Source of the DNA: UBA1268 sp965662195
GTDB lineage: Bacteria > Planctomycetota > Planctomycetia > Pirellulales > UBA1268
DNA length: 64,000 bases
Direction: 5' to 3'
Assembly: GCA_965662195.1 (NCBI GenBank)
Contig: CBFIHA010000006.1
Location: forward strand, 1-64,000
Shown here: piece after piece, positions 43,889 through 53,147 of the stretch
Layout of the letters: each line of letters opens with the position of its first letter
Position numbering within the stretch: the first letter of the stretch is position 1
The notes under the pieces: generated by a model
What the model was told of the DNA's origin: nothing
Database searches by the model: none
Seen by the model: the letters and a program-made list of their open reading frames with translations, nothing else
Program-made: the position numbers and the translations under genes

Positions 43889-45343
43889 TTACTCCTCTGC
43901 AGGCAGGTCAACCGCCTCGGCAGCCTGATCACTGAGCCCCAGGAATTCCTCGTTAGGACGATTGGCCAGGGCGATCATGCCCCGCAGTTCGACGGTGATG
44001 TCATAGCGGCGAAACGACTCGCTCGTTTGATTTCCAGGCATAGCCTCACGCATCATCCGGCGATTCCGTGGCCCACCCGAATCGAGCCCATTTTCCGGGT
44101 TGATCCGCACTTGGCGGACATCGATCGGCACGGGCCACGTGGCCAGCGTCCGCAGCAGCAGGTCGAGTTTTCGCTGATCGACTTTGCCACGGAGAGCGAA
44201 TGGCACCAGGTGGGCCAGTTTGGTGTCGGGAGAATCTTCAAGTTCCTCGGCGGTGAGGGGGCGGCCGGTGGCGTCGACGTAGATCCAGTTCCGCAGCGTG
44301 TCGTCTTCCATGTCGTTGCCGTCACCGAAATCATCGGCAGCGAAATCGTCCGCAGGCATCATGCCCATCGATTGGCCGCTGCCCGAAAATCTCGGGTTCG
44401 GAGGCGGGCCGGTGTTTTCCCCGTCACCCATGCCCATGCCCATTTCCATGCCCATTTCCATGCCCATTTCCATGCCCCTGCCACCGGTGGCAGATTCGAG
44501 CCGTTGAACGCGACCGCCACCGCGTCCGGAGGGGCTGCCCTGGGCCGCTCGGTAGCCGACTGCCAGTTGGCTGATGCCGGCAATGGTCGCATTGTGCGGT
44601 CCGGTTGCCCCAGCGTTGGCCGCTGCAATGGCATCACAGAGCGTTTCATAGACCCAGAGCTCTTCCTGGGCCAATAGAATCTGCTTCGTCGAGGGGGGCT
44701 TTTGCCAATTGAAGGAGGCATAGAGCTCCGACTGGTCGGCGGGGTCCCAGGTGACCATGTGCTGATCGGTCGGTTCGCCGTCGACCATGCCGAGCTCTCG
44801 ACCGGCCGGGAATTGTTCCGCCCCGCCTCGCCGGCCCGGTTCGTTTGACTCCTGCATCTGCTCGGCGGCGTCAAGCCTTGCCGGGAGTTTCCGAACAAGC
44901 TGCCGGACTGTGTTCTGATACCGTTCGAGCAACCGGACGGGAAGCGTCTCGCCAGGCTTCAGTCGGCTGATCGCTCGAATGAAGTCACTGCGGAGCTCCC
45001 GCGGCCAGACCCGCAGATCCTGCTGCTGTTGCCAGAATGCGGCCCACTGCTCGTAGACCTGGCCCCGCAGTCGATTCGCAGTGCGTTTGAGCTGCTCCGC
45101 CCATTCATTCTGCGGATGCCCGAGCTCCTCGTACCCAGCTGCTTCGGCGCTCGCCAGCTGCTCGATGGCTTGGAGCTTTCCGGAGACTTCTGTCTGCCGC
45201 TTCTCAATCTGGCCGATCAGCGTCGCGTCGGCGGTGAAGGCGAGAGGAACCAGCACCAGCGGCATCAGCAGGGCCAGCAGCCAGAAGTGGTACTTGCCCA
45301 GGAGTTTCAGATGAGGCTTGATAGTGTCCGGAATTTCGACCAT
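43889..45343 (-). CDS. PilO-like membrane protein, second gene of the PilM operon
   Basis: 484 aa. One membrane helix near the N-terminus (FWLLALLMPLVLVPLAF), then a coiled-coil-like stretch (about 40-110), a middle region with a MEMG repeat, and a C-terminal alpha/beta domain. Short cytoplasmic end, single helix, coiled coil and C-terminal domain are the layout of PilN/PilO proteins, and the gene follows a PilM-PilN fusion by 38 bp. PilO is an inference from architecture and position; it is about twice the usual length. Confidence 0.6.
   Translation of the reverse strand: MVEIPDTIKPHLKLLGKYHFWLLALLMPLVLVPLAFTADATLIGQIEKRQTEVSGKLQAIEQLASAEAAGYEELGHPQNEWAEQLKRTANRLRGQVYEQWAAFWQQQQDLRVWPRELRSDFIRAISRLKPGETLPVRLLERYQNTVRQLVRKLPARLDAAEQMQESNEPGRRGGAEQFPAGRELGMVDGEPTDQHMVTWDPADQSELYASFNWQKPPSTKQILLAQEELWVYETLCDAIAAANAGATGPHNATIAGISQLAVGYRAAQGSPSGRGGGRVQRLESATGGRGMEMGMEMGMEMGMGMGDGENTGPPPNPRFSGSGQSMGMMPADDFAADDFGDGNDMEDDTLRNWIYVDATGRPLTAEELEDSPDTKLAHLVPFALRGKVDQRKLDLLLRTLATWPVPIDVRQVRINPENGLDSGGPRNRRMMREAMPGNQTSESFRRYDITVELRGMIALANRPNEEFLGLSDQAAEAVDLPAEE
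44429..44476. repeat. 12-bp tandem repeat (MEMG codons)
   Basis: The unit CATGCCCATTTC occurs three times perfectly (44435-44470) with partial copies on both sides. On the coding strand it encodes MEMG repeats within the PilO-like protein. A 12-bp unit keeps the frame, so copy number could vary between strains. Confidence 0.85.
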
Positions 45344-45381
45344 GAGGGCACCTTGAGGCAGACGCCGATGCGTAAAGACTG

Positions 45382-47613
45382 CTAGAAGTCGGCAAAACCT
45401 TCAGCTTCGGTTTCGGCGGGCACAAGTTCGACCGCGCCGGGTGATTTCGGCTGCCAAACAAACTGCAGCACGAACTCATAACGCTTCAATTCGATCCCGT
45501 CCGACTCCTCGGCTCCGGAGCGATCGCGGCCGGACGGGCGACGCCCGCGGCGTGGGCCCCGGGCTTGCCCGGGGCCGGGCAAGCCCCCGGCTGTAGCACC
45601 GAGGTCGGTGTCGAGCCAATCTGGCCGGATCGTGCTTGATGACACGATGACGGGAAACCCGATGCCAAGTTCGTCCACCGACATCGGCTCGCCCTTGCGC
45701 GGTCCGGCAGCGACGGTGAGCTCAACCCCTTCGCCGAGCAAATTTTTAACGATTGTCGTCCGCAGGTAGTAGCGACCTTCGAATGGCTTGTGCCGGTCCT
45801 CGTTGTGAAAATGGTAGCCGACCAGTTGAATCACCCAGCCACCGCCGGCCGGCGTGACGGGTTGGTCTGCTTCAACGTCCTCAGCTGCAAAATCCTCCGC
45901 GGCGGCTTCGTCCGGGTCGCTGCCCGCCACCGCCTGGTCGTCAGCAGCCGGATTGTCTGCCAGCGGGTTCCCGGGCCCCGGGGCAGGCTCTTCCTCGTCG
46001 GGTTGGTCGCTGGCGATGGTCTTTTGCCACTCAGCCTGCAGAGGTTCGAACCAGACCGCGAGATCGTCGAAGTACTCACACTCGATCGACTCGATGTGAA
46101 GTTCGTCGTAGTTGATCACCACCGGCGGGTTGGCTGGCCCTTCTCCGGCTTGAGCATCGGCCTCCGGCAACTGGGTCTTATCCGGTTCATCGCGGGGGAG
46201 CATCTGTTCGATGGCCCGCATCAATTCCAAGGTCTGAAACCGTCGGTCGGCTATTCGGAGCAGCCGCTGCTGGGTGGCGAGGATCTCATCCTGCTGCGCC
46301 TGTGCCTCTTCAACGCCGCTCCGGATCGTAGCCGACTCGGCGGTCACCTGGTCGATCCGGTTGAAGGCCTCGGCGAAGAGGTTCTCGGAATAGCTGTTCC
46401 AGGCGACAAAAATACCGAGAAAGTTCACCAATGCCGCAACCAGCAGGCCCAGCATTGCCACGACGGCCCACGGCTTCTTTGACTCGATCAGCCGGTCGCG
46501 GGTTACCTCCGGGGGCAGCAGATTGGTACGGAGGGAACTGCGGCCGAGGCCCTGCAGCACCAGGCCGTAGGCTGTAGCGAAGGCCAGATGGTTTTCCTGG
46601 AACGCAGGGGTCTTCAGGACAACCGCGCCCTCGAGGCTACGGTATTCACGCAGCCGATGGACCTCAAGTTGGAGTTGCTTGGAGAGGAAATCGCTGAGTC
46701 CCCGGAGTTTGGCGGCGTTGCCCACCAGGATCACGCCGTCGATTGCGGCATTGCGATCCTGGCCGGTGAAGTAGTTCAGCGATCGCTGCATCTCGCTGGC
46801 AAATTCGTTGAAGACGGGCCGCAGGGTCTGAAAAACCTTTTTGGGGTCCTCGGCCCGGGCGGCGTTCCGTTTGAGCTTTTCAGCTTTTGAGAACGTCATC
46901 CGCAAACCCTGCACGAGGGCGCGGGTGAAGTTGCTCCCACCGATCGGCATGGTTCGTTGCCAGATCCGCAGGCCATTGGTGATGATCAGGTCGGTTGAGT
47001 CGACCCCCATCGAAGCCAGCACGATCGACGGTGGCGGTGAGTCCGGGTCAATTTCAGCAGCCGGTGGCAGCCGATCGGCCATGATGAGATTGGCCAGCGC
47101 CACCGGGGCGAGTTGCAGCAGGTCCACCTCGATCTCAGCCTGCCGAAACGGCTCGAGCGCCTTGTCGACCTGATCTCGTTTCATTGCAAAAAGGGCAACT
47201 TCGGCGTCGATGACAAAGCCACTCTCCTCGATCCCCCCCTCCAGCCGCTGCCAGCTCCAGACGACCTGATCGAGCGGAAACGGAATCTGCTGCCGCGCCT
47301 CATAGGTGACGATGTCGGGGATTTTGGCCGCCTCGACAGGAGGCAGTTTGATGAACTTGCTGAGGCCCGCCTGGCCCGGCACCGAGACGGCGATCCGGTC
47401 GCCAGCGAGCTCGTTTCGGCTGAGAAATTCCTCAATGGCGGCCCTGACGAGTTCCGCCGGATCGGCCTCCGGCTGCGTGAGCAGCATCGGGTACTCGATG
47501 TAGTCGAAGGCCTCGGCGACCAGATTGCCCGTATCGGCGGACCGGCTGCACCGCAGGGCCTTCAGCCCGCACTTGCCGATGTCGATGCCCCAGACGTTTT
47601 GCCCGCGTGCCAT
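45382..47613 (-). CDS. pilM: PilM-PilN fusion protein
   Basis: 743 aa, twice the length of PilM. Residues 1-370 are a PilM/FtsA-like actin-fold ATPase (VWGIDIGKCGLKALR, ITYEA-like VTYEARQQIPFPLDQ, GGSNFTRAL, LVGNAAKLRGLSDFL). A linker leads to a membrane helix (VVAMLGLLVAALVNFLGIFVAW, about 378-400). A coiled coil and an acidic low-complexity segment follow, then an alpha/beta domain, as in PilN. In type IV pilus and type II secretion systems PilM binds the PilN N-terminus; here both are one chain. It heads a four-gene operon, with no PilQ, PilB or pilin in the window. Confidence 0.82.
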   Translation of the reverse strand: MARGQNVWGIDIGKCGLKALRCSRSADTGNLVAEAFDYIEYPMLLTQPEADPAELVRAAIEEFLSRNELAGDRIAVSVPGQAGLSKFIKLPPVEAAKIPDIVTYEARQQIPFPLDQVVWSWQRLEGGIEESGFVIDAEVALFAMKRDQVDKALEPFRQAEIEVDLLQLAPVALANLIMADRLPPAAEIDPDSPPPSIVLASMGVDSTDLIITNGLRIWQRTMPIGGSNFTRALVQGLRMTFSKAEKLKRNAARAEDPKKVFQTLRPVFNEFASEMQRSLNYFTGQDRNAAIDGVILVGNAAKLRGLSDFLSKQLQLEVHRLREYRSLEGAVVLKTPAFQENHLAFATAYGLVLQGLGRSSLRTNLLPPEVTRDRLIESKKPWAVVAMLGLLVAALVNFLGIFVAWNSYSENLFAEAFNRIDQVTAESATIRSGVEEAQAQQDEILATQQRLLRIADRRFQTLELMRAIEQMLPRDEPDKTQLPEADAQAGEGPANPPVVINYDELHIESIECEYFDDLAVWFEPLQAEWQKTIASDQPDEEEPAPGPGNPLADNPAADDQAVAGSDPDEAAAEDFAAEDVEADQPVTPAGGGWVIQLVGYHFHNEDRHKPFEGRYYLRTTIVKNLLGEGVELTVAAGPRKGEPMSVDELGIGFPVIVSSSTIRPDWLDTDLGATAGGLPGPGQARGPRRGRRPSGRDRSGAEESDGIELKRYEFVLQFVWQPKSPGAVELVPAETEAEGFADF

Positions 47614-47882
47614 GCAGATGCCGCCTTATCGCAGCGTGTTCTTGATTGGTGCCGCCAATGGCGACGGGAAGACGAGAGCGGCCGGCTCTGTGGCTGCCGC
47701 GACCCTTCCTATACGTTACCATAGAGAACTGTAGAAAGCGGCCGGAAACCGCGTCAAACGGTTGCCTCAGCAAAGCGTGACAGGCCCGGGTGTCGCGGCC
47801 GAAACGCCCGGTCTGGTCCGCTGGTCACCGCTGCCTCAATGGCCCCGCGGCGGCGGGATAATTTCACCGCAGCAGAGCCGAT

Positions 47883-50600
47883 ATGGACGAGACCACGACC
47901 CCCGTCAGACCGCAGATCACCGTCTTCCTTCCCTGTCACGCCCTCGACGATCTGCCCGACTGGTTGGAAGAGCATGAGGCTGACGCCGTGCTGGCAGCCT
48001 GGACGGCGGCTTGGCATCCCGCGGTGCTCGGTGCCGCCGCCGGACTCCCGGACTGGGCCAGCCTCGACCTGCCCTGGACGCGGGAAGGATCCGTCGTCGG
48101 CCTGGTGCCACCCGGCATGGCGGAGCGATTCCAGGCGGGTGTTTCACCACCACCGGAAGCTGGCCAGGAATTTCTTTGCGAGCACGATTCGGAACAACTG
48201 GTGGCGGCCCTGCTGGTGGCCTCTGGTGCGGCTGACAGCGACAGAGCAGCGTTGGCGGAGTGGCAGCGGGAGCAGATCGATGATTTTCGGGGGCTCGGCT
48301 TGGCAGTCCTGCTTTCGGAGCGATTGGCCCGGCGGATGCGCACCGAAACCAACCTCGAGACAACCGGTTTCCCCGAAGCGGTGGCTGCCGCAGCCAAAAA
48401 CTGGAGTGCGGGCAACGAGCTGGTGGCCCGTGAGCGGCTGGCAGAGGCCTTTGGTTGCCTTGAGGCGGTACGCGACCACTACTACCCGGTCGACTGCTGG
48501 TGCCTCGACCTCGTGCTGCTGGCCGAGTCATCGCTGACGGCGATCCCTGCTGAACTCGCCTCGCCGGCACCGCTGGCGGTACTCGCCGACCCCGAGACAC
48601 TTGGGCAGGTGGCCGGTCTGCCGCCGGCACTCCGTGATCGCTTGCGGGAACGCATCGATGCCGGCAGTCTGGCAGCGATCGGCAGCCTGTCACCGACCGT
48701 TCCGCTGGCACTCGTGTCGCCGGAACGGCTTGAAGCCGAAGTAACGCGGGGCCGGGATGCCTGGGAGGCGGCGGTCGGTGTGCAACCGACCATCTATGCC
48801 CAGCAGGCCGGCCCGATCGCCCCGCTGTTGCCGCAGGTCCTCGCCCGGCTCGGCTACCGGGGGCTGCTGTGGAACAGTTTTGATGGCCGGAGCCTGCCCG
48901 AGCCCGGGATGGCCCGTTTCCAGTGGGAGGCCGCCCAGTCGGAGATTGACGCCGCTGCCCCCAAGCTGCTTGATGCCCGATCGACGGCCACCATCCTTTC
49001 CCTCCCGACAACGCTCGGCGATGCGATGGACCACGATCACACTGTCATGGTGATGTTCTGCCACCATGCGGGGACTGCCAGCCCCTGGTTTGGACTGCTC
49101 CGCCGGCTGGCTTCCTGGTCGGGCGTTTTCGGCCGATTCGTCACCCCCGATTCGCTGTTGGCCGAAACGGCTGAAGCCGCCGGTCCGGTCAGGTTCCCGG
49201 CCGATTCATTTCCGCTGCGACTGGCTCCTGAGACGCCGCTTGACAGTCAGGCGGCGGTTCTGGTGGCCGAGTCCCGGCAGCTGATGAGCGGGCGGGACGA
49301 ATCGGCCCGGCAACTGGCCGGCCTAAGTCCTCAGCCGGAGGCGGTCCAAACGAATCCTGCCGCCGAGGCGACAGCCACCAGTCAGCCTGTTCCCCGGCGG
49401 GCAGGCTGGTGGTGGCCCCGCCGGTCAACTGTCGATCCCTTCACGCTGACCACCAGCGGATTACAGCTGCGGGTTCACGAAGGGACTGGAGGAATCGTAT
49501 CGGTTCGCCGTAGTGCCACCGGTCGCAATCTACTTTCCCAGCAACTGGCCTTGCGGTGGCCTGATACCACGGCTGGGCCGGCCACGGCCTGGCGTCCCGC
49601 CGTTGCCACCTACAGCAGCATGGTGGCGGACGGGATTGACCGGCAGGGGCAGGCAATCTCGAGCCACGGGCGACTGCTCGACGCGGCCGGCTTGACACTG
49701 GCTACCTTTACGCAGACCATTTCACTCCTTCCTGAAACCGCCGCGGCAAGCATCGATCTGGTCATCGAACCGACCGCAGCGGCTGCTGCGCTGCCCCGGA
49801 CCGAAGGCGATTCGTGGAGCCGTTACCTGGCCTGCCGGTTCGCCTGGAATGAAAATGATTTCTGTGACGTCTTCCGCAGCCTGCAGACCCAGTTGATTGC
49901 CACGGAACGGCAGCGGTTCTGCTCGCCCTGGCTGCTGGTTCTGGCCAGTGAGGGGGGGGGGCTTACCCGCGGTTCACGCGGCGGGGAGATTGAGGCCGGC
50001 ACCAGTCACCTCCAGCTCTTTTGCGGTGAATTGCCCTGGCATTTGCGGAGCAGCCCGCACACGCTCGACACCCTGCTGGCGACCGATTTCAAGCCGGGAC
50101 CCAGCGGCAGCCCAGCGGCTACCGCTGGAAATGAAGGCGGTGAATCACGAGAAACCTCGGCGGTGTCAGCCGCCGCGTCGATGGGCGAAGACCACGCAGG
50201 ATCTTTCCCCCGGCCGGTGAAGTGCCGGCTCGCCCTCGGAATCGATCTTCCGGCCGCAGCCGACCGGGCGATCAGTTGGGCCGCTCGGGGCGTGCTCGCG
50301 CCGGCGGGCCGGCTACCCGGTCTGCCCGCCGATGTGCGGTTGACTTCGGCCTGCCGGCTGGCAGACCCAGCTGGGCTTGTTGGCCTGCGGCTGCGGCTGC
50401 TCGAATCGGCGGGCCGTTCCCAGCAGGTGAGACTCGACTGGTCTCAGCCCATCGCCCGGGCCCAGCGCCACTGTCTGGTGGAAGCTGCACCGGGGGAGGC
50501 AGATGGTGTGGCTGTGGTGGGCACTGCGGTGGAGTATTCCCTGGCCCGGAACGAATGGGTCGAGTTGGAGATCTGGTTCAGCAATGATCATCACGCTTGA
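47883..50600 (+). CDS. large glycoside-hydrolase-like protein (GH38/GH57-like)
   Basis: 905 aa, no signal peptide. The N-terminal 450 residues look like a (beta/alpha)-barrel of the GH38/GH57 kind: ITVFLPCHALDDLPDW, YPVDCWCLDLVLLAESS, GVQPTIYAQQAGPIAPLLPQ, and DHDHTVMVMFCHHAG. The C-terminal half is beta-sandwich-like (FTLTTSGLQLRVHEGTGGIVSVRR), as in alpha-mannosidase tails. The assignment is tentative; it could be a glucan or mannan hydrolase or a non-catalytic relative. The stop overlaps the cmk start by 17 bp, indicating one transcript with cmk and plsC. Confidence 0.5.
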   Translation: MDETTTPVRPQITVFLPCHALDDLPDWLEEHEADAVLAAWTAAWHPAVLGAAAGLPDWASLDLPWTREGSVVGLVPPGMAERFQAGVSPPPEAGQEFLCEHDSEQLVAALLVASGAADSDRAALAEWQREQIDDFRGLGLAVLLSERLARRMRTETNLETTGFPEAVAAAAKNWSAGNELVARERLAEAFGCLEAVRDHYYPVDCWCLDLVLLAESSLTAIPAELASPAPLAVLADPETLGQVAGLPPALRDRLRERIDAGSLAAIGSLSPTVPLALVSPERLEAEVTRGRDAWEAAVGVQPTIYAQQAGPIAPLLPQVLARLGYRGLLWNSFDGRSLPEPGMARFQWEAAQSEIDAAAPKLLDARSTATILSLPTTLGDAMDHDHTVMVMFCHHAGTASPWFGLLRRLASWSGVFGRFVTPDSLLAETAEAAGPVRFPADSFPLRLAPETPLDSQAAVLVAESRQLMSGRDESARQLAGLSPQPEAVQTNPAAEATATSQPVPRRAGWWWPRRSTVDPFTLTTSGLQLRVHEGTGGIVSVRRSATGRNLLSQQLALRWPDTTAGPATAWRPAVATYSSMVADGIDRQGQAISSHGRLLDAAGLTLATFTQTISLLPETAAASIDLVIEPTAAAAALPRTEGDSWSRYLACRFAWNENDFCDVFRSLQTQLIATERQRFCSPWLLVLASEGGGLTRGSRGGEIEAGTSHLQLFCGELPWHLRSSPHTLDTLLATDFKPGPSGSPAATAGNEGGESRETSAVSAAASMGEDHAGSFPRPVKCRLALGIDLPAAADRAISWAARGVLAPAGRLPGLPADVRLTSACRLADPAGLVGLRLRLLESAGRSQQVRLDWSQPIARAQRHCLVEAAPGEADGVAVVGTAVEYSLARNEWVELEIWFSNDHHA

Positions 50601-51267
50601 TGGACCGGCCGGTGCCGGCAAAAGCTCAACAGCCAGACGGCTGGCCGCCCGCCTCGGCTGGTGTTACATGGATACCGGTGCAATGTACCGGGCCGTCGCT
50701 CTGGCGGCCCTCGATCGCCGGCTGCCACTTGAGGATCAGCAGGCCCTCGCCGCGCTCGCCGCCGCCATCACGATCACCTTTACCGATGGCCGGGTACTCC
50801 TCGACGGCCGTGATGTCTCTTCCGAGATCCGCACCGAACGGGTCACCGTCGCCACGCGACCGGTCGCCGACGCCCCCCCGGTCCGCGAGGCGATGAAGCA
50901 CCTGCAGCGAGCGCTGGCCGACCGGCTCAACGTTGTCACCGAGGGCCGGGATCAGGGGTCGGTGGTCTTCCCGGGGGCGGCCTTGAAGATTTTTTTGGTT
51001 GCCGCTCCAGAGGAACGGGCCCGCCGCCGCTACCAGGAGCAGATTGACCGCGGGGACAGCAGCCAGTCGGCCACAGAGATTCTTGCCGCTCAGTCACGGC
51101 GGGATGACGGTGATCGTCACCGGCCCGTCGGCGCGATGCAGGCAGCCGCCGACGCCATTGTTGTCGAAACCGACGGCCTCTCCCTGGATGCGGTGGTTGA
51201 GCGGATTTTCACCCTCGCCCGGGAACGGGGCCTGACCCCTGACCAGTCACCGCGGGCCACACCATGA
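50584..51267 (+). CDS. cmk: cytidylate kinase
   Basis: 227 aa. P-loop IITLDGPAGAGKSSTARRLA at the N-terminus, then CYMDTGAMYRAVALAAL, the NMP-binding part, VVTEGRDQGSVVFPGA, and the lid region ERARRRYQEQ. It phosphorylates CMP and dCMP. The ATG at 50584 is inside the 3' end of the preceding gene and begins at the P-loop as in the family. An upstream in-frame start is Trp-rich and not conserved. It overlaps plsC by ATGA. Confidence 0.96.
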   Translation: MIITLDGPAGAGKSSTARRLAARLGWCYMDTGAMYRAVALAALDRRLPLEDQQALAALAAAITITFTDGRVLLDGRDVSSEIRTERVTVATRPVADAPPVREAMKHLQRALADRLNVVTEGRDQGSVVFPGAALKIFLVAAPEERARRRYQEQIDRGDSSQSATEILAAQSRRDDGDRHRPVGAMQAAADAIVVETDGLSLDAVVERIFTLARERGLTPDQSPRATP

Positions 51268-51956
51268 CCGTGCTGCCGCCCGAGCCCGGCCAGGACGGGT
51301 CCCCGGTCCGCCCGACAGCCCATCCAATCTGGTGGGGACGGCTCCTTTATTCCCTGCTCTGGGTCTTCAGCCGGACGTTTGCCGTTTCGCTGTTGGGATT
51401 TCGGCTGGGAAGGGCTGAGCCGCTGCCGCGGTCCGGTGGGCTGCTTGTCTTGTCGAGCCACCAGAGCCACCTTGACCCATTACTGCTCGGTCTGGCGACC
51501 GACCGGCGGCTGTCGAGCCTCGCCCGCAGTTCACTGTTCAGTTTCGGGCCATTCGGCCGGGTGATCACAGCGCTTGATGCCATTCCGATCAACCGTGAGT
51601 CCTCGACCGTGAAGGCGATGAAAACCGTCATCACCCGGCTTCGGGGTGGCGCGGCAGTGATCGTCTTTCCAGAGGGAACCCGGACGGCGAATGGCCAGCT
51701 GGGGGAGATCAAAAGCGGCTTTGCCCTGCTCGCCAAACGGAGCCGTGTGCCGATTGCCCCAGTGGTAATCGTGGGAGCCTACGAGTGCTGGCCACGGTCA
51801 CGGCTGCTGCCGCGGCCGGGCAGAATTCGGCTGGAGTTTGGGCCGGTGATCACCCCCGCCGAAATTGCTGAGCTCGACGAACGGCAACTGGTCAGCCGCT
51901 GCACCGAGGCTCTGCACGCCCTCGACCGACGAGCCCGCCGGCTACGTTCGGGCTGA
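51264..51956 (+). CDS. plsC: 1-acylglycerol-3-phosphate acyltransferase
   Basis: 230 aa. The acyltransferase motifs are SHQSHLDPLL (H-x4-D), INRESSTVKAMK, and FPEGTRTANG, plus VPIAPVVIVGA. An N-terminal hydrophobic stretch (LLYSLLWVFSRTFAVSLLGF) associates it with the membrane. It converts lysophosphatidate to phosphatidate. The ATG overlaps the cmk stop (ATGA), and cmk-plsC pairing is common in bacteria. Confidence 0.93.
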   Translation: MTVLPPEPGQDGSPVRPTAHPIWWGRLLYSLLWVFSRTFAVSLLGFRLGRAEPLPRSGGLLVLSSHQSHLDPLLLGLATDRRLSSLARSSLFSFGPFGRVITALDAIPINRESSTVKAMKTVITRLRGGAAVIVFPEGTRTANGQLGEIKSGFALLAKRSRVPIAPVVIVGAYECWPRSRLLPRPGRIRLEFGPVITPAEIAELDERQLVSRCTEALHALDRRARRLRSG

Positions 51957-52088
51957 ACGCGTTGTGCCGGCGGCATGGGTGGCTGGATGTGGCTGGACTG
52001 TTCAGGGGGTGGTTGCCGATTTCTTTTGCTGTCGGCCGGACTGGCGGCAGCCGACAGAAATCATCCCCACTCTGACACCCCACCGACC

Positions 52089-53147
52089 ATGAAAACCATC
52101 TCAGTCCTGCCCGCGGTTGCCATCGCCGCCCTCATGCTGCCTGTTCCGTGTCAGGCCGCCGACTCGCCGCTCACGCAGGTCGTGCCCGTACCAGGTGCCG
52201 GAACGCCGATCGACTTTCTGGGTGATACGTTCGAGGATCAAGACTGGAAGTTCTTCCACAACCATCCCAAGAGTTCCCGCGAGGAGGACGGCCAGGCCCG
52301 GGGGCCACTGGGCGGATCGGCCAATCGGCGGCTGCAGGAGGGGCCGGAACGGGGCCAGCCCGATCTGCTGGAAACGATTGCCACGCCGTCCGGGGGACTC
52401 GCCGGCAGCAGCCGCGCACTGCTGCTGCGAACCCTCCACAGCGGTGTGCCGGGCACCTATTCGCAGTCGGTGCAGCAGGATGATCTGATCTGCGGGATCA
52501 CCAGCCGGCTCGGTTCGCAGATTCCCGTGCAGGAGATTCCCAGTTGCGTTGTCCGGGTTTGGCTTCCGCCGGCCGCGGATTGGGAGAACCGGAGCGGGCC
52601 CCATTTCGGCATCCGGCTGGGCGTGCGGACCACTACGCTCGAGGCCAATCGGGGCTTCTTTGCCAGCGGCAAATCGGCGGTGGTTGAGCCCTACTGGCCC
52701 GGCATGTGGATTCACTTTCGCAGCGAGACGTCGCGGGGTGTCGACACCGACTCGGCTCTCGTGAAGGTGCGGGGCGACCGTCGCGGGATCGACTTTCCGG
52801 TGAAGGACATCCCGGCTGAGCAGTTCGGCTGGTGGACCTTCGGGATGTCGTTGTCGGCTGATGGCCAGGTGCACTACTTCGCCAGTCCCGGTGTGGACGA
52901 TCTCACGACCGCCGACCATCTGACCAGCCAGTTCCCCTATGGATTCCGTGCCGAGCGGCTCAATTCGTTCTTCTTCAATGTCTGCAATCTCAATGACGGG
53001 CAGACCTGGTCAACGCCCTTCGTGATCGACGACCCGGCGGTCTTTGTGGTGAATGCTGGTCGGGTTGAACAGCTCGTCGACCGCCGCGAAGCGTATGAGC
53101 AGCGGCGGCAACGCCGATCCGCCGGGCGGAGCCGCAGCATTCGCTGA
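52089..53147 (+). CDS. secreted protein of unknown function
   Basis: 352 aa. Signal peptide MKTISVLPAVAIAALMLPVPCQA, then a mature domain rich in Trp, Phe and Gly with beta-strand pattern (FGIRLGVRTTTLEANRGFF, GMWIHFRSETSRG, WWTFGMSLSADGQVHYFASPG, NSFFFNVCNLNDGQTWSTPFVIDDPAVF). This resembles a concanavalin/jelly-roll fold, but I do not recognise a family. I chose ATG 52089 because it starts the signal peptide; the frame is open upstream from 51975. Confidence 0.72.
   Translation: MKTISVLPAVAIAALMLPVPCQAADSPLTQVVPVPGAGTPIDFLGDTFEDQDWKFFHNHPKSSREEDGQARGPLGGSANRRLQEGPERGQPDLLETIATPSGGLAGSSRALLLRTLHSGVPGTYSQSVQQDDLICGITSRLGSQIPVQEIPSCVVRVWLPPAADWENRSGPHFGIRLGVRTTTLEANRGFFASGKSAVVEPYWPGMWIHFRSETSRGVDTDSALVKVRGDRRGIDFPVKDIPAEQFGWWTFGMSLSADGQVHYFASPGVDDLTTADHLTSQFPYGFRAERLNSFFFNVCNLNDGQTWSTPFVIDDPAVFVVNAGRVEQLVDRREAYEQRRQRRSAGRSRSIR

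Noticed and set aside
44429..44476. Possible CRISPR-like repeat
   Set aside because: Contiguous 12-bp tandem units in a coding frame with no spacers; it is a simple protein repeat.
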